A DNA stretch of 29,636 nucleotides, from positions 1 to 29,636 of the IMG/VR virus record IMGVR_UViG_3300031857_000987, one strand, 5' to 3'. The DNA is from a virus. Positions within the stretch are counted from its first letter, which is position 1. Each line of letters starts with the position of its first letter. Shown one piece after another: positions 14,820 to 22,461 of this stretch. The position numbers and the translations under genes were made by a program. Below the pieces are notes generated by a model. That model was given only the letters and a program-made list of their open reading frames with translations, was not told the DNA's origin and searched no databases.

Positions 14820-15377
14820 TTACTTACCGCAGGTTGGGCACTTAGCTGGGGCTGCAGCAGCTGGGGCTGCAGATGCTCCCTTGAACTTTGGGCGACCAAA
14901 ACCAACGATTGAGATTTGAACCTTCTTAGGGTTTTTCTTAAAGGCGCGAAGTTTCTTAGAAACTTGACCACCATTACGTTGGCTACCCTTTTCATCTGGG
15001 CTAGTGTTTCCTTCGATGCACCAAACTGTGCCATCGCCGTTGTCCTTGATAACAATTCCTACGTGAGAAATTCTATCGACACCGTCTGAGGGGAAATCAA
15101 AATAGGCGATATCTCCTGGTTCTGGGTCTGCGATGTCTCCATCAATCCATGCGCCAGCTTTCTTAAATGCTGCTGCTCCGCCTGGGGTGTAAACGGTATT
15201 AGGTACCTTTACTCCAGCTTCGTTAGCGCACCAGTTTACGAATGACCCACACCACGGCTGAAAGTTAGCCTTGGTATAAGCGCCGTACTTTGTTTCGTTA
15301 TCTTTAGGACCTTCAATGGTTCCTAGTTCTGCGGTAGCGACTTCAATAAGTCGTGCTGCTGTTCCTTGGTCTGCCAT
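14820..15377 (-). CDS. CHAP-domain endolysin
   Basis: This 185-residue cell-wall hydrolase should release progeny by cutting peptide bonds or the amide link of peptidoglycan. The CHAP fold shows catalytic C43 in FQPWCGSFVNWCANEAG, H105 in RISHVGIV and the E122/N124 region (CIEGNTS), with PGDIAYFDF (87-95) between. The C-terminal ~20 residues are Ala-rich and end in CPTCGK, possibly half a zinc site. There is no signal peptide, so export needs a holin; two membrane-protein genes lie directly upstream. The SD is GGAGG, 6 bases before the ATG. Amidase versus endopeptidase specificity cannot be told. Confidence 0.88.
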   Translation of the reverse strand: MADQGTAARLIEVATAELGTIEGPKDNETKYGAYTKANFQPWCGSFVNWCANEAGVKVPNTVYTPGGAAAFKKAGAWIDGDIADPEPGDIAYFDFPSDGVDRISHVGIVIKDNGDGTVWCIEGNTSPDEKGSQRNGGQVSKKLRAFKKNPKKVQISIVGFGRPKFKGASAAPAAAAPAKCPTCGK

Positions 15378-15769
15378 TACTTGTCCTCCTTAGCCCAATC
15401 TTCATCAACTGGTTGTTCTTCAGGAACTTGACCGTCTGGCTTAGTTGCTGCTGCGTAAGTTACCGCTCCAGCAGCACTGATTGTGATGTCAGTTCCGTTT
15501 TGCTTAGCCTCTACCTGAAGGTCAGCTGCACTCTTTGCCTTTGTATCAACTGCAGCAAATGCAGCGTTGATTTCGTCAAGGTCAAGTTTTCCGTCGTTCA
15601 TAAAGCCACGAGCTAGTTTTTCAACAACTGCAGCAACTGCTGTAAGACCAGCAACAGTTACAGCTGTAATAGTGTCAACACCAGCAATAGCTCCGGCACC
15701 AATAACTGAAAGACCGCTAGCTGCAAAAGTAGCGACAATTCTTAAAATAATATTTCCAATTGATTTCAT
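15377..15769 (-). CDS. Holin-like membrane protein
   Basis: This is a 130-residue protein with two hydrophobic segments, residues ~6-28 (IILRIVATFAASGLSVIG) and ~32-50 (TITAVTVAGLTAVAAVV), each long enough to span a membrane. Residues 57-70 (MNDGKLDLDEINAAF) resemble half of an EF-hand loop but lack acidic residues at positions 1 and 3. An Ala-rich stretch and an acidic tail (EEQPVDEDWAKEDK) follow. The stop touches the endolysin ATG, so the pair is coupled. I infer holin or lysis-membrane function. Confidence 0.65.
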   Translation of the reverse strand: MKSIGNIILRIVATFAASGLSVIGAGAIAGVDTITAVTVAGLTAVAAVVEKLARGFMNDGKLDLDEINAAFAAVDTKAKSAADLQVEAKQNGTDITISAAGAVTYAAATKPDGQVPEEQPVDEDWAKEDK

Positions 15770-15918
15770 TCTTCATCCTTAGGGTTTCGTAGTGGATACG
15801 TAACTGCCCAGGCAACAAGAGTTCCAATAATTGCGTATCCGACGACTGTTTTTGCTGAACCGTCTAGTACTACCCATGCAATGAACATGCCAAGCAGTGT
15901 CCATAGTTGGTCAATCAT
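15766..15918 (-). CDS. Small two-helix membrane protein (50 aa)
   Basis: From the ATG at 15918 the product is 50 residues with two hydrophobic helices (LLGMFIAWVVLDG and VVGYAIIGTLVAWAVTY) and a charged tail (NPKDEE). A TTG at 15936, overlapping the stop of the repeat-protein gene (CCTTGA), has a better-placed AGGAG and would add six residues. It overlaps the next gene by an ATGA junction. It may be a second holin or holin regulator, by position. Confidence 0.6.
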   Translation of the reverse strand: MIDQLWTLLGMFIAWVVLDGSAKTVVGYAIIGTLVAWAVTYPLRNPKDEE

Positions 15919-15932
15919 GTCTCTTATGATTC

Positions 15933-18443
15933 TCAAGGTTTACGTCTCCTATATCCTTTTAATTCTCCAGAGACGCCTCCGCCTCCAGAATTTCCGCCGC
16001 TACCTCCAGAACCACCAGTGCTTCCACCTGTGGTACCTGCTGCAGCTGCAACTGCATTCATAGCAGCGCCTGCTGCAACAACAGCAGCAACTACCATTTC
16101 TTGTGCTTCTTCACGTTCTTCTGGACTCATATCAGCACCGATACTTCCAAGTGCTTGTAATGCTTCGCCAGGGTCGCTAAATATTGCGCCAATTAATTCT
16201 GATGGGTTCTCTAATAAAACAAGAGCCGCAGCAACGTCTGCTGTAATTATAACTTCGTTACCGTTCTCATCCTTCCTAACCTCGACTGGAGTTTCTGCAG
16301 GAAGGTCTTTATATTCAAGCCCTGCTTCTTTTATTGCTTCAGCAGTGACTGCTTCTCCAGGAGCAACAGATGCAATAAGAGCTTCAGCAACAACAGCCTT
16401 TTCTTCAGCAGTTAACTTCCCATCGGCTAACGCCTCCGTTACAGCTTCTGCTACAGTTGGGGCTTCTTCAATAGGAGGTTCTGATGGTTCTGTGGACGGA
16501 TTTTCTTGCTCTGGCTCTGGTGACTCTGGTTGTGGTTCTGTTTCCTCAGGTGTACCGGGTTCAAGGGGAGCCTCGGGCTCTTCGACTGGTGATTCGGGCT
16601 CTACCGGTTCTTCTGGGTTTTCTGTGGGTGTCTCTGGCTCTTCTGTGGGCTGCTCAGGGGTAGGCTCTGATGGTGTCTCAGGTTCAGGCTCAGGCTCTGG
16701 TTCAGGCTCTGGAGTCGGCTCAGGAACAGGTTCTGGCTCTGGCTCAGGCTCAGGCTCGGGTTCTGGGGTTGGTGGCTGCACAGGTTCAGGAGTTGGTTCA
16801 GGTTGAGGTTCAGGCTGCGGTTCAGGCTGAGGAGTCGGCTCTGGTTGCGGGGTTGGAACTGGTTCAGGATTAGGAGCAGGTTCAGGTGAAGGTTCGGGTT
16901 GTGGTTCTGGCTGTGGTGTCGGCTCTGGTTGCGGCTGTGGTGTTGGTTCTGGTTGCGGTGCGGGAGTTGGCTCAGGTGTTGGAGTCGGCTGAGGTTGAGG
17001 CTGAGGAGTAGGTTCAGGTGTCGGAGTTGGTTCTGGGATTGGTGTTGGGGTTGGTTCTGGCTGCGGTGTTGGTGTTGGCTCTGGTGTTGGTTCTGGTGTG
17101 GGTGTGGGAGTCGGAGTGGGCTCAGGTGATGGCTCGGGCGCGGGCTGAACAGGAGTTTGAAGAGCAGTAACGGCTGTAGCAACGGTTGCTGTTGCTGTAT
17201 CTGCTAAAGCGTTTGCCGTAGCAATTGCTGTTGTTGCTGCAGTTTGAGCAGCTTGAATAACTTCATTTGTAACATTAGACATGGCTTGTACAGGTTGACC
17301 TGCAGTTTCTCTTACACCAGTACGTTGCGGATACCAAAGATTAGTGGTGTTTCCAGCAACAGTTCCAATACCCGTCCACTCACCAGTTGTTGGGTTAACG
17401 GTCATTTTCCAATTAATGTTAGTTATAGGGGCGTTGTTATCACCAAATTTTTTAAGGTTCCAATCAACTTCTAGAGTTGTTTCTGTGGTAGTCACTACCG
17501 TAGAGGTGCCTGTACCAGCATTCATATAGTCGCTGGCAAAGACTGAAATGCTTGGTCCACCAGGGAAGTCCCACCAAGTATGGTCCCCAGTGCCAAAGGT
17601 AATAGTTGCTTTTGAGGTTACAAAAATCTGGCTATCTGCACCTTGACCGTTGTACACGGTGTCGCCCATTTTAATGTCAAACGGTGTTTGAATTTTAGTT
17701 GATGCGTCGTACATGACTGGCAAAGTTGTAGTAGTAACGTTTGGCGTTACTACTGGTTCTGGCGCTACATAACCCTCTGTTGTATAAACTTTTGTATTTT
17801 CTGGAGCAGAGGAGAGGGCGTCAGCAGCAGCTTGAGCGGTAGCGGCTGTGACTGTTGCGCTTTCAGCAGCTGTTATAGCTGTTTGTGCGGTAGCAACAGG
17901 AACTGCGGCAGCAGTTTGTTGTTCCGTACTTGCACCTTCAATAGCTGTATTTAATGTTACAGTTGCGCTCTCAATTTTTGTTTGAACGGAGGTTACAGTT
18001 GGAGTCTCTACTACTGTTGGTGGCGTTTGCGATGGGCTGGGTTGTGGGCTGGATTCAGGGGACGGAGCCGTTGAAGCGGAAGGTGAAGGAGTTGCAGTCG
18101 GCTCCGATGGAGCGGATACTGGGGCTGGAGCAACGGGCTCGGGAGTTGGAGTCGGAGTTGCAGTGGAAGTCGGCTCGGGTGTTGGCGTTGGAGTCGGACT
18201 TGGACCGGGTGAACTCGAAGTTGATGTGGTTTCAGAAGGACTAGAAGATGTTGCTGTTGAGGTTTCTGTTGGGGATGGCGTCGCTGTTGGCGATGGCGTA
18301 CTACTTTGCGAAGTTTCTTGGGTAGACTCTTCTGCGTAGACAGCAGTCATCGTAAGAAGCAGGAATATCAATCCTGCTCCTAAAATAAAATATATTCGTG
18401 TAAAGACCCCGTGTAGTGCTGCGAATATACGCAGTGGATTCAT
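15933..18443 (-). CDS. Large secreted Pro/Glu/Thr-repeat protein
   Basis: This is an 836-residue protein. A signal peptide or N-terminal anchor covers residues ~14-37 (ending AVYA). Residues 38-165 are Ser/Thr/Pro-rich. Then come an Ala/Thr helix, a folded beta domain (~236-385, with [32 protein letters not shown] and [17 protein letters not shown]), another Ala/Thr helix, ~225 residues of PEPTPTPEP-type repeats, an acidic helical domain (~655-790, [20 protein letters not shown]), a Gly/Ser-rich hinge and the basic end GYRRRKP. The repeats suggest a stiff, possibly wall-spanning stalk. It is followed directly by the lysis genes. Function unknown: adhesin, wall spacer or lysis accessory are options. 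The ATG has no obvious SD. Confidence 0.7.
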   Translation of the reverse strand: MNPLRIFAALHGVFTRIYFILGAGLIFLLLTMTAVYAEESTQETSQSSTPSPTATPSPTETSTATSSSPSETTSTSSSPGPSPTPTPTPEPTSTATPTPTPEPVAPAPVSAPSEPTATPSPSASTAPSPESSPQPSPSQTPPTVVETPTVTSVQTKIESATVTLNTAIEGASTEQQTAAAVPVATAQTAITAAESATVTAATAQAAADALSSAPENTKVYTTEGYVAPEPVVTPNVTTTTLPVMYDASTKIQTPFDIKMGDTVYNGQGADSQIFVTSKATITFGTGDHTWWDFPGGPSISVFASDYMNAGTGTSTVVTTTETTLEVDWNLKKFGDNNAPITNINWKMTVNPTTGEWTGIGTVAGNTTNLWYPQRTGVRETAGQPVQAMSNVTNEVIQAAQTAATTAIATANALADTATATVATAVTALQTPVQPAPEPSPEPTPTPTPTPEPTPEPTPTPQPEPTPTPIPEPTPTPEPTPQPQPQPTPTPEPTPAPQPEPTPQPQPEPTPQPEPQPEPSPEPAPNPEPVPTPQPEPTPQPEPQPEPQPEPTPEPVQPPTPEPEPEPEPEPEPVPEPTPEPEPEPEPEPETPSEPTPEQPTEEPETPTENPEEPVEPESPVEEPEAPLEPGTPEETEPQPESPEPEQENPSTEPSEPPIEEAPTVAEAVTEALADGKLTAEEKAVVAEALIASVAPGEAVTAEAIKEAGLEYKDLPAETPVEVRKDENGNEVIITADVAAALVLLENPSELIGAIFSDPGEALQALGSIGADMSPEEREEAQEMVVAAVVAAGAAMNAVAAAAGTTGGSTGGSGGSGGNSGGGGVSGELKGYRRRKP
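16480..17140 (-). repeat. DNA encoding degenerate PEPTP repeats
   Basis: This stretch is built of imperfect 6-18 bp units reading, on the minus strand, CCWGARCCNAC-type codons for Pro-Glu-Pro-Thr. It has strong strand asymmetry, with almost no C on the plus strand outside short runs. Such tracts change length easily by slippage or unequal recombination, so copy number may differ between related phages. Confidence 0.8.
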
Positions 18444-18457
18444 TTACATAAAGTGTA

Positions 18458-18658
18458 CTAAATTAACACACTTTCTGGGTCCCAAACAGAAATTGCTTTA
18501 TCTGCAATCTTATCTTTTTTATCTTTTGCATGATGTCCGCAAAACATTAATTCACCGTTTAAAAATGTAAAAACAACTTTTGCGGCAGCACTGCAAGAAT
18601 CACAGCGGTCGTTAGCAGTTAGTGGTTCTCTAGTTACAACTTCCTGTACATCTGTCAT
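18458..18658 (-). CDS. DUF7455-like small zinc protein
   Basis: This is a 66-residue protein. LTANDRCDSCSAAAKVVF, then the NGELMFCGHHA motif, places C19, C22, C40 and H43 as zinc ligands. This matches the small actinobacterial family I recall as DUF7455 (consensus 'LTA-DRCD-CGA-A---...ELLFCAHHA'), of unknown function. In cellular genomes it is almost confined to Actinobacteria, so it is one of the better host indicators here. The SD is GGAGCGG, before ATG 18658. Confidence 0.75.
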   Translation of the reverse strand: MTDVQEVVTREPLTANDRCDSCSAAAKVVFTFLNGELMFCGHHAKDKKDKIADKAISVWDPESVLI

Positions 18659-18712
18659 TACCGCTCCTTTGTTTAGTGAGCAGTTTTAAGACTTGCTCAG
18701 GTCTGACCAAGG

Positions 18713-19207
18713 TTACTTGATTTTTATTACTTTTGGCTTCTTTTCTTCAGGAACTTTGCGGTCTAAACTAATGGTAAGGATGCCGTTCTCTAACTTAGCG
18801 TTAGTTACTTCAACATACTCACCTAGCACAAAGCTTTGAGTAAAGGTCCGGGCTGCAATGCCCTTGTGTACATACGATTCATCTTTTGTTTTCTTAGAGC
18901 CACCTTCAATTTTTAGGTTGCTGTCTTCTACTGAAATGGTTAGGTCTTCTTTACTAAAGCCGGCCACAGCCATTTCAATTTCATACTTAACGCCGTCTTC
19001 AACTTCTTTAATGTTGTACGGTGGATAAGTAACTGCTTTGGAAGATTTTTGTAGTTCCTGTAGTAGCGCAAATTGATGGTCAAACCCTACAGTCCACGAT
19101 TGTAGAAATGGACGTAGTAAGGTAAATGGGTCTGGTAGTGGTTTTGGTTCTAGAGCAATGGACTTTGGTTTGTCCCATGGTTCTTTATATGGATAGCCTG
19201 ATGCCAT
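18713..19207 (-). CDS. Hsp20-family small heat-shock protein
   Basis: This is a 164-residue holdase-type chaperone. The alpha-crystallin domain spans residues ~60-152: YNIKEVEDGVKYEIEMAVAG, then GFSKEDLTISVEDSNLKIEG, then FTQSFVLGEYV and the hallmark NGILTISL (142-149). The C-terminus ends VIKIK, close to the IxI/V oligomerisation motif. Phages of cyanobacteria and other aquatic bacteria often carry Hsp20 genes, probably to protect folding virion proteins. The SD GGAGG lies 7 bases before ATG 19207. Confidence 0.9.
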   Translation of the reverse strand: MASGYPYKEPWDKPKSIALEPKPLPDPFTLLRPFLQSWTVGFDHQFALLQELQKSSKAVTYPPYNIKEVEDGVKYEIEMAVAGFSKEDLTISVEDSNLKIEGGSKKTKDESYVHKGIAARTFTQSFVLGEYVEVTNAKLENGILTISLDRKVPEEKKPKVIKIK

Positions 19208-19290
19208 AATTCCCTCCTTAGACGAGAATTAACTAAGGACTCCCATTTGGCGAGTCATAGGTAAAACTACACTAAGAAGAAAAATATTTC

Positions 19291-19554
19291 CTATTTTTTA
19301 GATTTTTTTGCGGCTTTTTTTGCAGTCTTTTTTGCGGCTACCTGTTGCTCATAGGATTGACCTGGGAAATCTGGTTCAAAAGTAGTGGCCTTCTTATCGC
19401 CACCTTTTGCTTTCCAAGTGTCTTGAGCCCATGCAGCATCTGCCTCACGCTGAGCTCGTTGTGAAGCTAGAGTCTTAGGGTCACGGCTAGGAAGCTCTGC
19501 CTGTAGCGCTTTAATATTAATTACGTCCCACTGACCAGGGGTTGAGCCTGCCAT
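19291..19554 (-). CDS. Hypothetical basic protein
   Basis: This is an 87-residue protein from ATG 19554, chosen because GGAGG lies 6 bases upstream; a GTG one codon earlier is possible. The N-terminal part is helical and mixed-charge (NIKALQAELPSRDPKTLASQ). The C-terminus is a Lys/Ala repeat (KKTAKKAAKKSKK), histone H1-like and suited to DNA binding or charge neutralisation. The start overlaps the stop of the 58-residue gene (TGATG). Confidence 0.55.
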   Translation of the reverse strand: MAGSTPGQWDVINIKALQAELPSRDPKTLASQRAQREADAAWAQDTWKAKGGDKKATTFEPDFPGQSYEQQVAAKKTAKKAAKKSKK

Positions 19555-19730
19555 CACATGCCTCCTAAATATTTCTTGCGGTTTGCTGAAAATGACTGTT
19601 GTTTCTTAACAGCTTCTTGAACTTCAGCAGAAGATGTCTTCAAGACTTCAGGGTCATTCTTAGCAAGGTGAACTTGCCACATGAATTCCTCTAAACGCTT
19701 TGATGGTTCATCTTGCTGACGATTAATCAC
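19554..19730 (-). CDS. Small hypothetical protein (58 aa)
   Basis: A GTG at 19728-19730 overlaps the TGA of the HNH gene (GTGA junction) and opens a 58-residue frame: MINRQQDEPSKRLEEFMWQV, then HLAKNDPEVLKTSSAEVQEA. It is helical and ends ANRKKYLGGM. The stop overlaps the next ATG. Overlapping starts and stops on both sides argue for a real gene. The LEEFMWQVHLAKNDPEVL segment resembles small phage structural or chaperone proteins, without a firm family. Confidence 0.55.
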   Translation of the reverse strand: MINRQQDEPSKRLEEFMWQVHLAKNDPEVLKTSSAEVQEAVKKQQSFSANRKKYLGGM

Positions 19731-20017
19731 TTCTCGTTCTCTTTCTTTCCTGCACGGCGCTTGTTTTCTTTAGCGGTGTTCTTGCCATGCTTTAGAGGAC
19801 GTAGGTTGCTGCCCTTGTCATTATTGTGGTTATTGTCCTTGTGGTCCACATCTGTGTCCTTAGACAACTTTCCATGCTTTGACTCGTAATCGGCCCTAGC
19901 TTTGTTTTTAGAGGTGGTAACCCACTTGCCGCCTACCTTTTTCTTGTAGACATAGATTGGACGTCCGCCATTGGCCTTGGAGCCCTTATATGGGCCAAAC
20001 TTTTTGGTCTCAGCCAT
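19727..20017 (-). CDS. HNH endonuclease-like protein
   Basis: This is a 96-residue protein. Residues 56-85 carry the HNH signature: DVDHKDNNHNNDKGSNLRPL (H59, N63/H64, then NL) and HGKNTAKENK (H77, N80, N85). The N-terminus is a basic YVYKKKVGGKWVTT beta unit typical of DNA contacts. Free-standing HNH genes act as homing nucleases or assist terminase at cos sites. It is far from terL here and embedded in a run of overlapping genes, so it does not look like a recent insertion. Confidence 0.75.
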   Translation of the reverse strand: MAETKKFGPYKGSKANGGRPIYVYKKKVGGKWVTTSKNKARADYESKHGKLSKDTDVDHKDNNHNNDKGSNLRPLKHGKNTAKENKRRAGKKENEK

Positions 20018-20154
20018 TACTTCTTAACTTTCTTTGGTTTAGCAACCTTTTTCTTTCCCGAACCTTCAGGAACGCAATTAGGTACTTTCTTACCGTTTTT
20101 AGTTTTAAAACCTACTTGAACGTAACCATCCCAACAAGGACCTTGCTTAGCCAT
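20017..20154 (-). CDS. Small basic protein (45 aa)
   Basis: ATG at 20154 opens a 45-residue frame: CWDGYVQVGFKTKNGKKVPN, then CVPEGSGKKK and a Lys-rich end. The CWDGY-Q-G-K-K-GK-VPNCVP pattern recurs in many aquatic phage proteins, alone or at the ends of structural proteins. The two cysteines (C7, C27) may pair. Its stop overlaps the HNH start and its start overlaps the preceding stop by one base. Confidence 0.65.
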   Translation of the reverse strand: MAKQGPCWDGYVQVGFKTKNGKKVPNCVPEGSGKKKVAKPKKVKK

Positions 20155-20366
20155 TATTTTTTCTCCTTCTTGTGAGGATTATCTTTGTGCCAATCCTTTA
20201 CAGCTTTGACACCTTCTTTGACAGTTTTTGAACCGCCCTTTTTAGTCAAGTTAATTTTATCGTATTTTCCCGCTTTGGCTTTTGCCTCGTGGTCAACAAC
20301 AACATCACCCTTTTTGTTCTTCTTAACAGTGTGTTTAATACCTTGTACTTTAATTGTCTTTTTCAT
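20154..20366 (-). CDS. Small highly basic protein
   Basis: This is a 70-residue protein, about one third Lys/Arg/His. It includes KHTVKKNKKGDVVVDHEAKA, KINLTKKGGSKTVKEGVKAV and a C-terminal HKDNPHKKEKK. The first half could form a beta hairpin around GDVVVD. No family is recognised; the charge suggests DNA, RNA or virion-DNA association. The SD is GGACGTC, before ATG 20366. Confidence 0.5.
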   Translation of the reverse strand: MKKTIKVQGIKHTVKKNKKGDVVVDHEAKAKAGKYDKINLTKKGGSKTVKEGVKAVKDWHKDNPHKKEKK

Positions 20367-20372
20367 GACGTC

Positions 20373-20627
20373 CTAGAACATTGAACCTGGACGCTGTGCA
20401 TCATTACGTCCTTGATTCATGTATTCATTACGACCAGCAACGGCTCCTCTAACAGCTGCTTGCGGTACTGCAGACTTAGCGCCTTGAATTGCAGCAGATT
20501 TCATAGCTGTCATTCCTGCACCTTCTGCTGCTGCACCTGCCGCACCTTGTGCAGCACCTCTTGCAAGCATAGGGGCTGCGGCGCGAGCAACCGCTCCAAG
20601 AATTGGTAAAAGTACTGGGGCTGGCAT
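20373..20627 (-). CDS. Ala/Gly-rich small protein
   Basis: This is an 84-residue protein. Residues 5-60 are almost all Ala, Gly and small hydrophobics (LLPILGAVARAAAPMLARGA), an amphipathic or membrane-active helix pattern seen in phage internal or ejection proteins. It ends GRNEYMNQGRNDAQRPGSMF. The SD GAGG precedes ATG 20627. Function unknown. Confidence 0.5.
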   Translation of the reverse strand: MPAPVLLPILGAVARAAAPMLARGAAQGAAGAAAEGAGMTAMKSAAIQGAKSAVPQAAVRGAVAGRNEYMNQGRNDAQRPGSMF

Positions 20628-20629
20628 AA

Positions 20630-20827
20630 TTACCTCATATCCATATTACGTTTTGATTTGTTTAAAACATCAATGGCATTCTCTGACACAGAATACCGTC
20701 CATAGCTTGGACGTGGGCCCGAAAACATTCCGTTATTAATATTGCGGAACTCTTTGACGCGGGAGGTACCTGTACGTACACCTAGTGCATTCTGTGCACG
20801 AGTAGGTCCTAGAGCTGGGTCTTTCAT
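20630..20827 (-). CDS. Hypothetical phage protein
   Basis: This is a 65-residue protein from ATG 20827, which overlaps the preceding TGA (ATGA); an ATG at 20839 would add four residues. The sequence (ALGPTRAQNALGVRTGTSRV, then FSGPRPSYGRYSVSENAIDV) is Arg/Asn/Gly-rich with little hydrophobic core. No family is recognised. Confidence 0.5.
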   Translation of the reverse strand: MKDPALGPTRAQNALGVRTGTSRVKEFRNINNGMFSGPRPSYGRYSVSENAIDVLNKSKRNMDMR

Positions 20828-20985
20828 ATGCTCCACCATCCTTCATATTTAGCGTTCGGGTTTGCTTCTTTCCATTCACGCATTAACTTGATTTCTTCTT
20901 CCCAGTTAATCTCGTGAGTCAAACGTCCACATAGAGAACAGACCTCTTCGTTCATGTTCTCGTATATGTGTTTGCAGTTTGTCAT
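20824..20985 (-). CDS. Small zinc-binding-like protein (53 aa)
   Basis: ATG at 20985 opens a 53-residue frame with C4, H6, C16 and C19 (NCKHIYENMNEEVCSLCG), a compact zinc-knuckle-like set. A charged helix follows (INWEEEIKLMREWKEANPNA), ending YEGWWSI. The start and the stop each overlap a neighbour in an ATGA junction. The 'CKHxY-----VCxxCG-LTHEINW' pattern is one I associate with small phage proteins. Function unknown. Confidence 0.6.
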   Translation of the reverse strand: MTNCKHIYENMNEEVCSLCGRLTHEINWEEEIKLMREWKEANPNAKYEGWWSI

Positions 20986-21125
20986 TTTTTATCTTTGTTT
21001 GAAGGGGGCCAAGTATCAAGTACTGCAGCAATTCTTCCATCCTTGCGTAGACGAACAATCTTGCCATCCTTGATTTGAATAGGATTAAACTTAATGTGCT
21101 TCATGTATGAACCGCTGCTACTCAT
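20982..21125 (-). CDS. Small hypothetical protein (47 aa)
   Basis: ATG at 21125 opens a 47-residue frame: MSSSGSYMKHIKFNPIQIKD, then GKIVRLRKDGRIAAVLDTWP. It looks like a three-strand beta unit (IQIKDGKIVRLRKDGRIAAV). It overlaps the preceding stop by 8 bp and the next start by an ATGA junction. Function unknown. Confidence 0.55.
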   Translation of the reverse strand: MSSSGSYMKHIKFNPIQIKDGKIVRLRKDGRIAAVLDTWPPSNKDKK

Positions 21126-21450
21126 TTCTACTCGTCGCTTTCAACTCAGAGTTAGGGTTGCGGTCAACTTCTTTACGTGCTCTACGTACATTTGGACTAT
21201 CGGTAGCGGCATTGTTAGGTGCTTGCTCCATAAGGTGCGCCAGGATGTCTCGTCCACCACGCTGTCCTTTGTTAAAAGCAGCAATACGTGATGCGGCCCA
21301 TTCCTGGTCTAACTTCTCTGCATCTTGCAGTGTTAGAGGTCCACGTTCTTTTTGTGCAGTAAGAATGTGCTCTATAGCTTCTGGATGAAATCGGCTTGAT
21401 AGATATCGGGAGGTTAATCCCTTTGCAGAATACTTACCCATTTGGGTCAC
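21118..21450 (-). CDS. Hypothetical protein
   Basis: This is a 110-residue protein from GTG 21450 (AGGA 5 bases upstream); ATG 21441 is an alternative three codons later. It is mostly helical and charged, with HPEAIEHILTAQKERGPLTL, AEKLDQEWAASRIAAFNKGQ and RRARKEVDRNPNSEL. The start lies inside the preceding gene. No catalytic pattern is visible. Confidence 0.5.
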   Translation of the reverse strand: MTQMGKYSAKGLTSRYLSSRFHPEAIEHILTAQKERGPLTLQDAEKLDQEWAASRIAAFNKGQRGGRDILAHLMEQAPNNAATDSPNVRRARKEVDRNPNSELKATSRNE

Positions 21451-21718
21451 TCAATCCTAGGTAGTCCATCGCCTTATCAAAAGTACTTTTGCGCTTTTCA
21501 ACTGGCTTTGACATAGCAATTGCTTCATCTTCATGCTTTGTCATCTCTGGGCTATCTTTGCCGCGGTTCAAAGGGATTGGCACAGTTTGTCCAGTGCGTT
21601 CTTTGACTCGACGAGTAGCAGTAAGGTCGATAACGCGGTGTGAGTCACTTGCACGGTTAGCAGGTGCTGTGCCAAATTTCATGCGAGGTCCAAAGCCCTC
21701 AAATGGTTCGTCTGTCAT
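21434..21718 (-). CDS. Hypothetical protein
   Basis: This is a 94-residue protein, polar and probably partly disordered (GPRMKFGTAPANRASDSHRV, then RRVKERTGQTVPIPLNRGKD), with a C-terminal helix, KSTFDKAMDYLGLSD. It overlaps the upstream gene in an ATGA junction and the downstream gene by 17 bp. Unknown function. Confidence 0.5.
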   Translation of the reverse strand: MTDEPFEGFGPRMKFGTAPANRASDSHRVIDLTATRRVKERTGQTVPIPLNRGKDSPEMTKHEDEAIAMSKPVEKRKSTFDKAMDYLGLSDPNG

Positions 21719-22446
21719 ACTCCAGCTTGTCCCCTTCCATAACGTGGAACAGAAAGACCTTGACGTTGTGCAACAGAGGTTGCAGTTGTCATGAGGTGCT
21801 CTACAGCTCCAATGTCAGCATGTTCTGGATGAACATTGATTGATTGAATAATTCCTGAACGTGGATGCCACGAAATAGAAGATTCATTATCTTCGTGTAG
21901 AAGTGTGGCAATATGATGTCCTCCACCCTTCTTACCAATCTTAGCTTTCTGCACTGTTACGCCTTGTGCAGGATTGATTGTGCGCTCTGCAGGTCCTTTA
22001 ACCTTTCCAGACTTAGTGACGCACGAGCCGCCACTACACCGCACGCCCCACTCACCTGTACCGCGACGCTTCTCTTGTGGAATCTTAGATACGTGAATTG
22101 GTTCGCCTACACCCGGTGCAATTGACTTATCGCAGTTGTAACACTTTCCAGGATAACGATTTACATTCTGTCCAGACTCACGAGTATCTTTTGCAACAGA
22201 GAAATCAATTGTTGTTCCATACTCACGCTCTGTGCGATTTGGGTCATAGCCTTCACCATTTGGTCCGGTGATGCGACCTAAGCGATTTGTATCTCCAAGG
22301 CTTCTATCAATAAAACGTTGACGACCTGGAGAAATAAACTCTGGCATATCTGGGTCTTTTGCACTAGATGCACGAGGTGTTGTTGCACGCTTGGTCTTAC
22401 CGGCACCTCGAATGATGCTAGCTGCACTCTTTTTCTTCTTAGCCAT
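21715..22446 (-). CDS. Zinc-knuckle protein with GNAT-like C-terminal segment
   Basis: This is a 243-residue protein. The N-terminal ~30 residues are Lys/Arg-rich. Residues ~98-150 hold four cysteines, C102-x2-C105 (KCYNCDKS) and C137-x4-C142, a likely zinc site. Residues ~188-230 (SSISWHPRSGIIQSINVHPE, then IGAVEHLMTTATSVAQRQGL) follow the beta4-loop-alpha3 pattern of GNAT acetyltransferases, as in virion-linked phage GNAT domains, but the acetyl-CoA loop is poor (HADIGA instead of R-x-x-G-x-G/A). It could be an inactive or divergent GNAT. It leads a run of six overlapping small genes. Confidence 0.5.
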   Translation of the reverse strand: MAKKKKSAASIIRGAGKTKRATTPRASSAKDPDMPEFISPGRQRFIDRSLGDTNRLGRITGPNGEGYDPNRTEREYGTTIDFSVAKDTRESGQNVNRYPGKCYNCDKSIAPGVGEPIHVSKIPQEKRRGTGEWGVRCSGGSCVTKSGKVKGPAERTINPAQGVTVQKAKIGKKGGGHHIATLLHEDNESSISWHPRSGIIQSINVHPEHADIGAVEHLMTTATSVAQRQGLSVPRYGRGQAGV

Positions 22447-22461
22447 ATTGTAAATTCTCCC

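Noticed and set aside
16601-17182. Leu/Gln/His-rich frames on both strands in the repeat tract
   Set aside because: These are low-complexity out-of-frame readings of the PEPTP repeats in the 836-residue gene.
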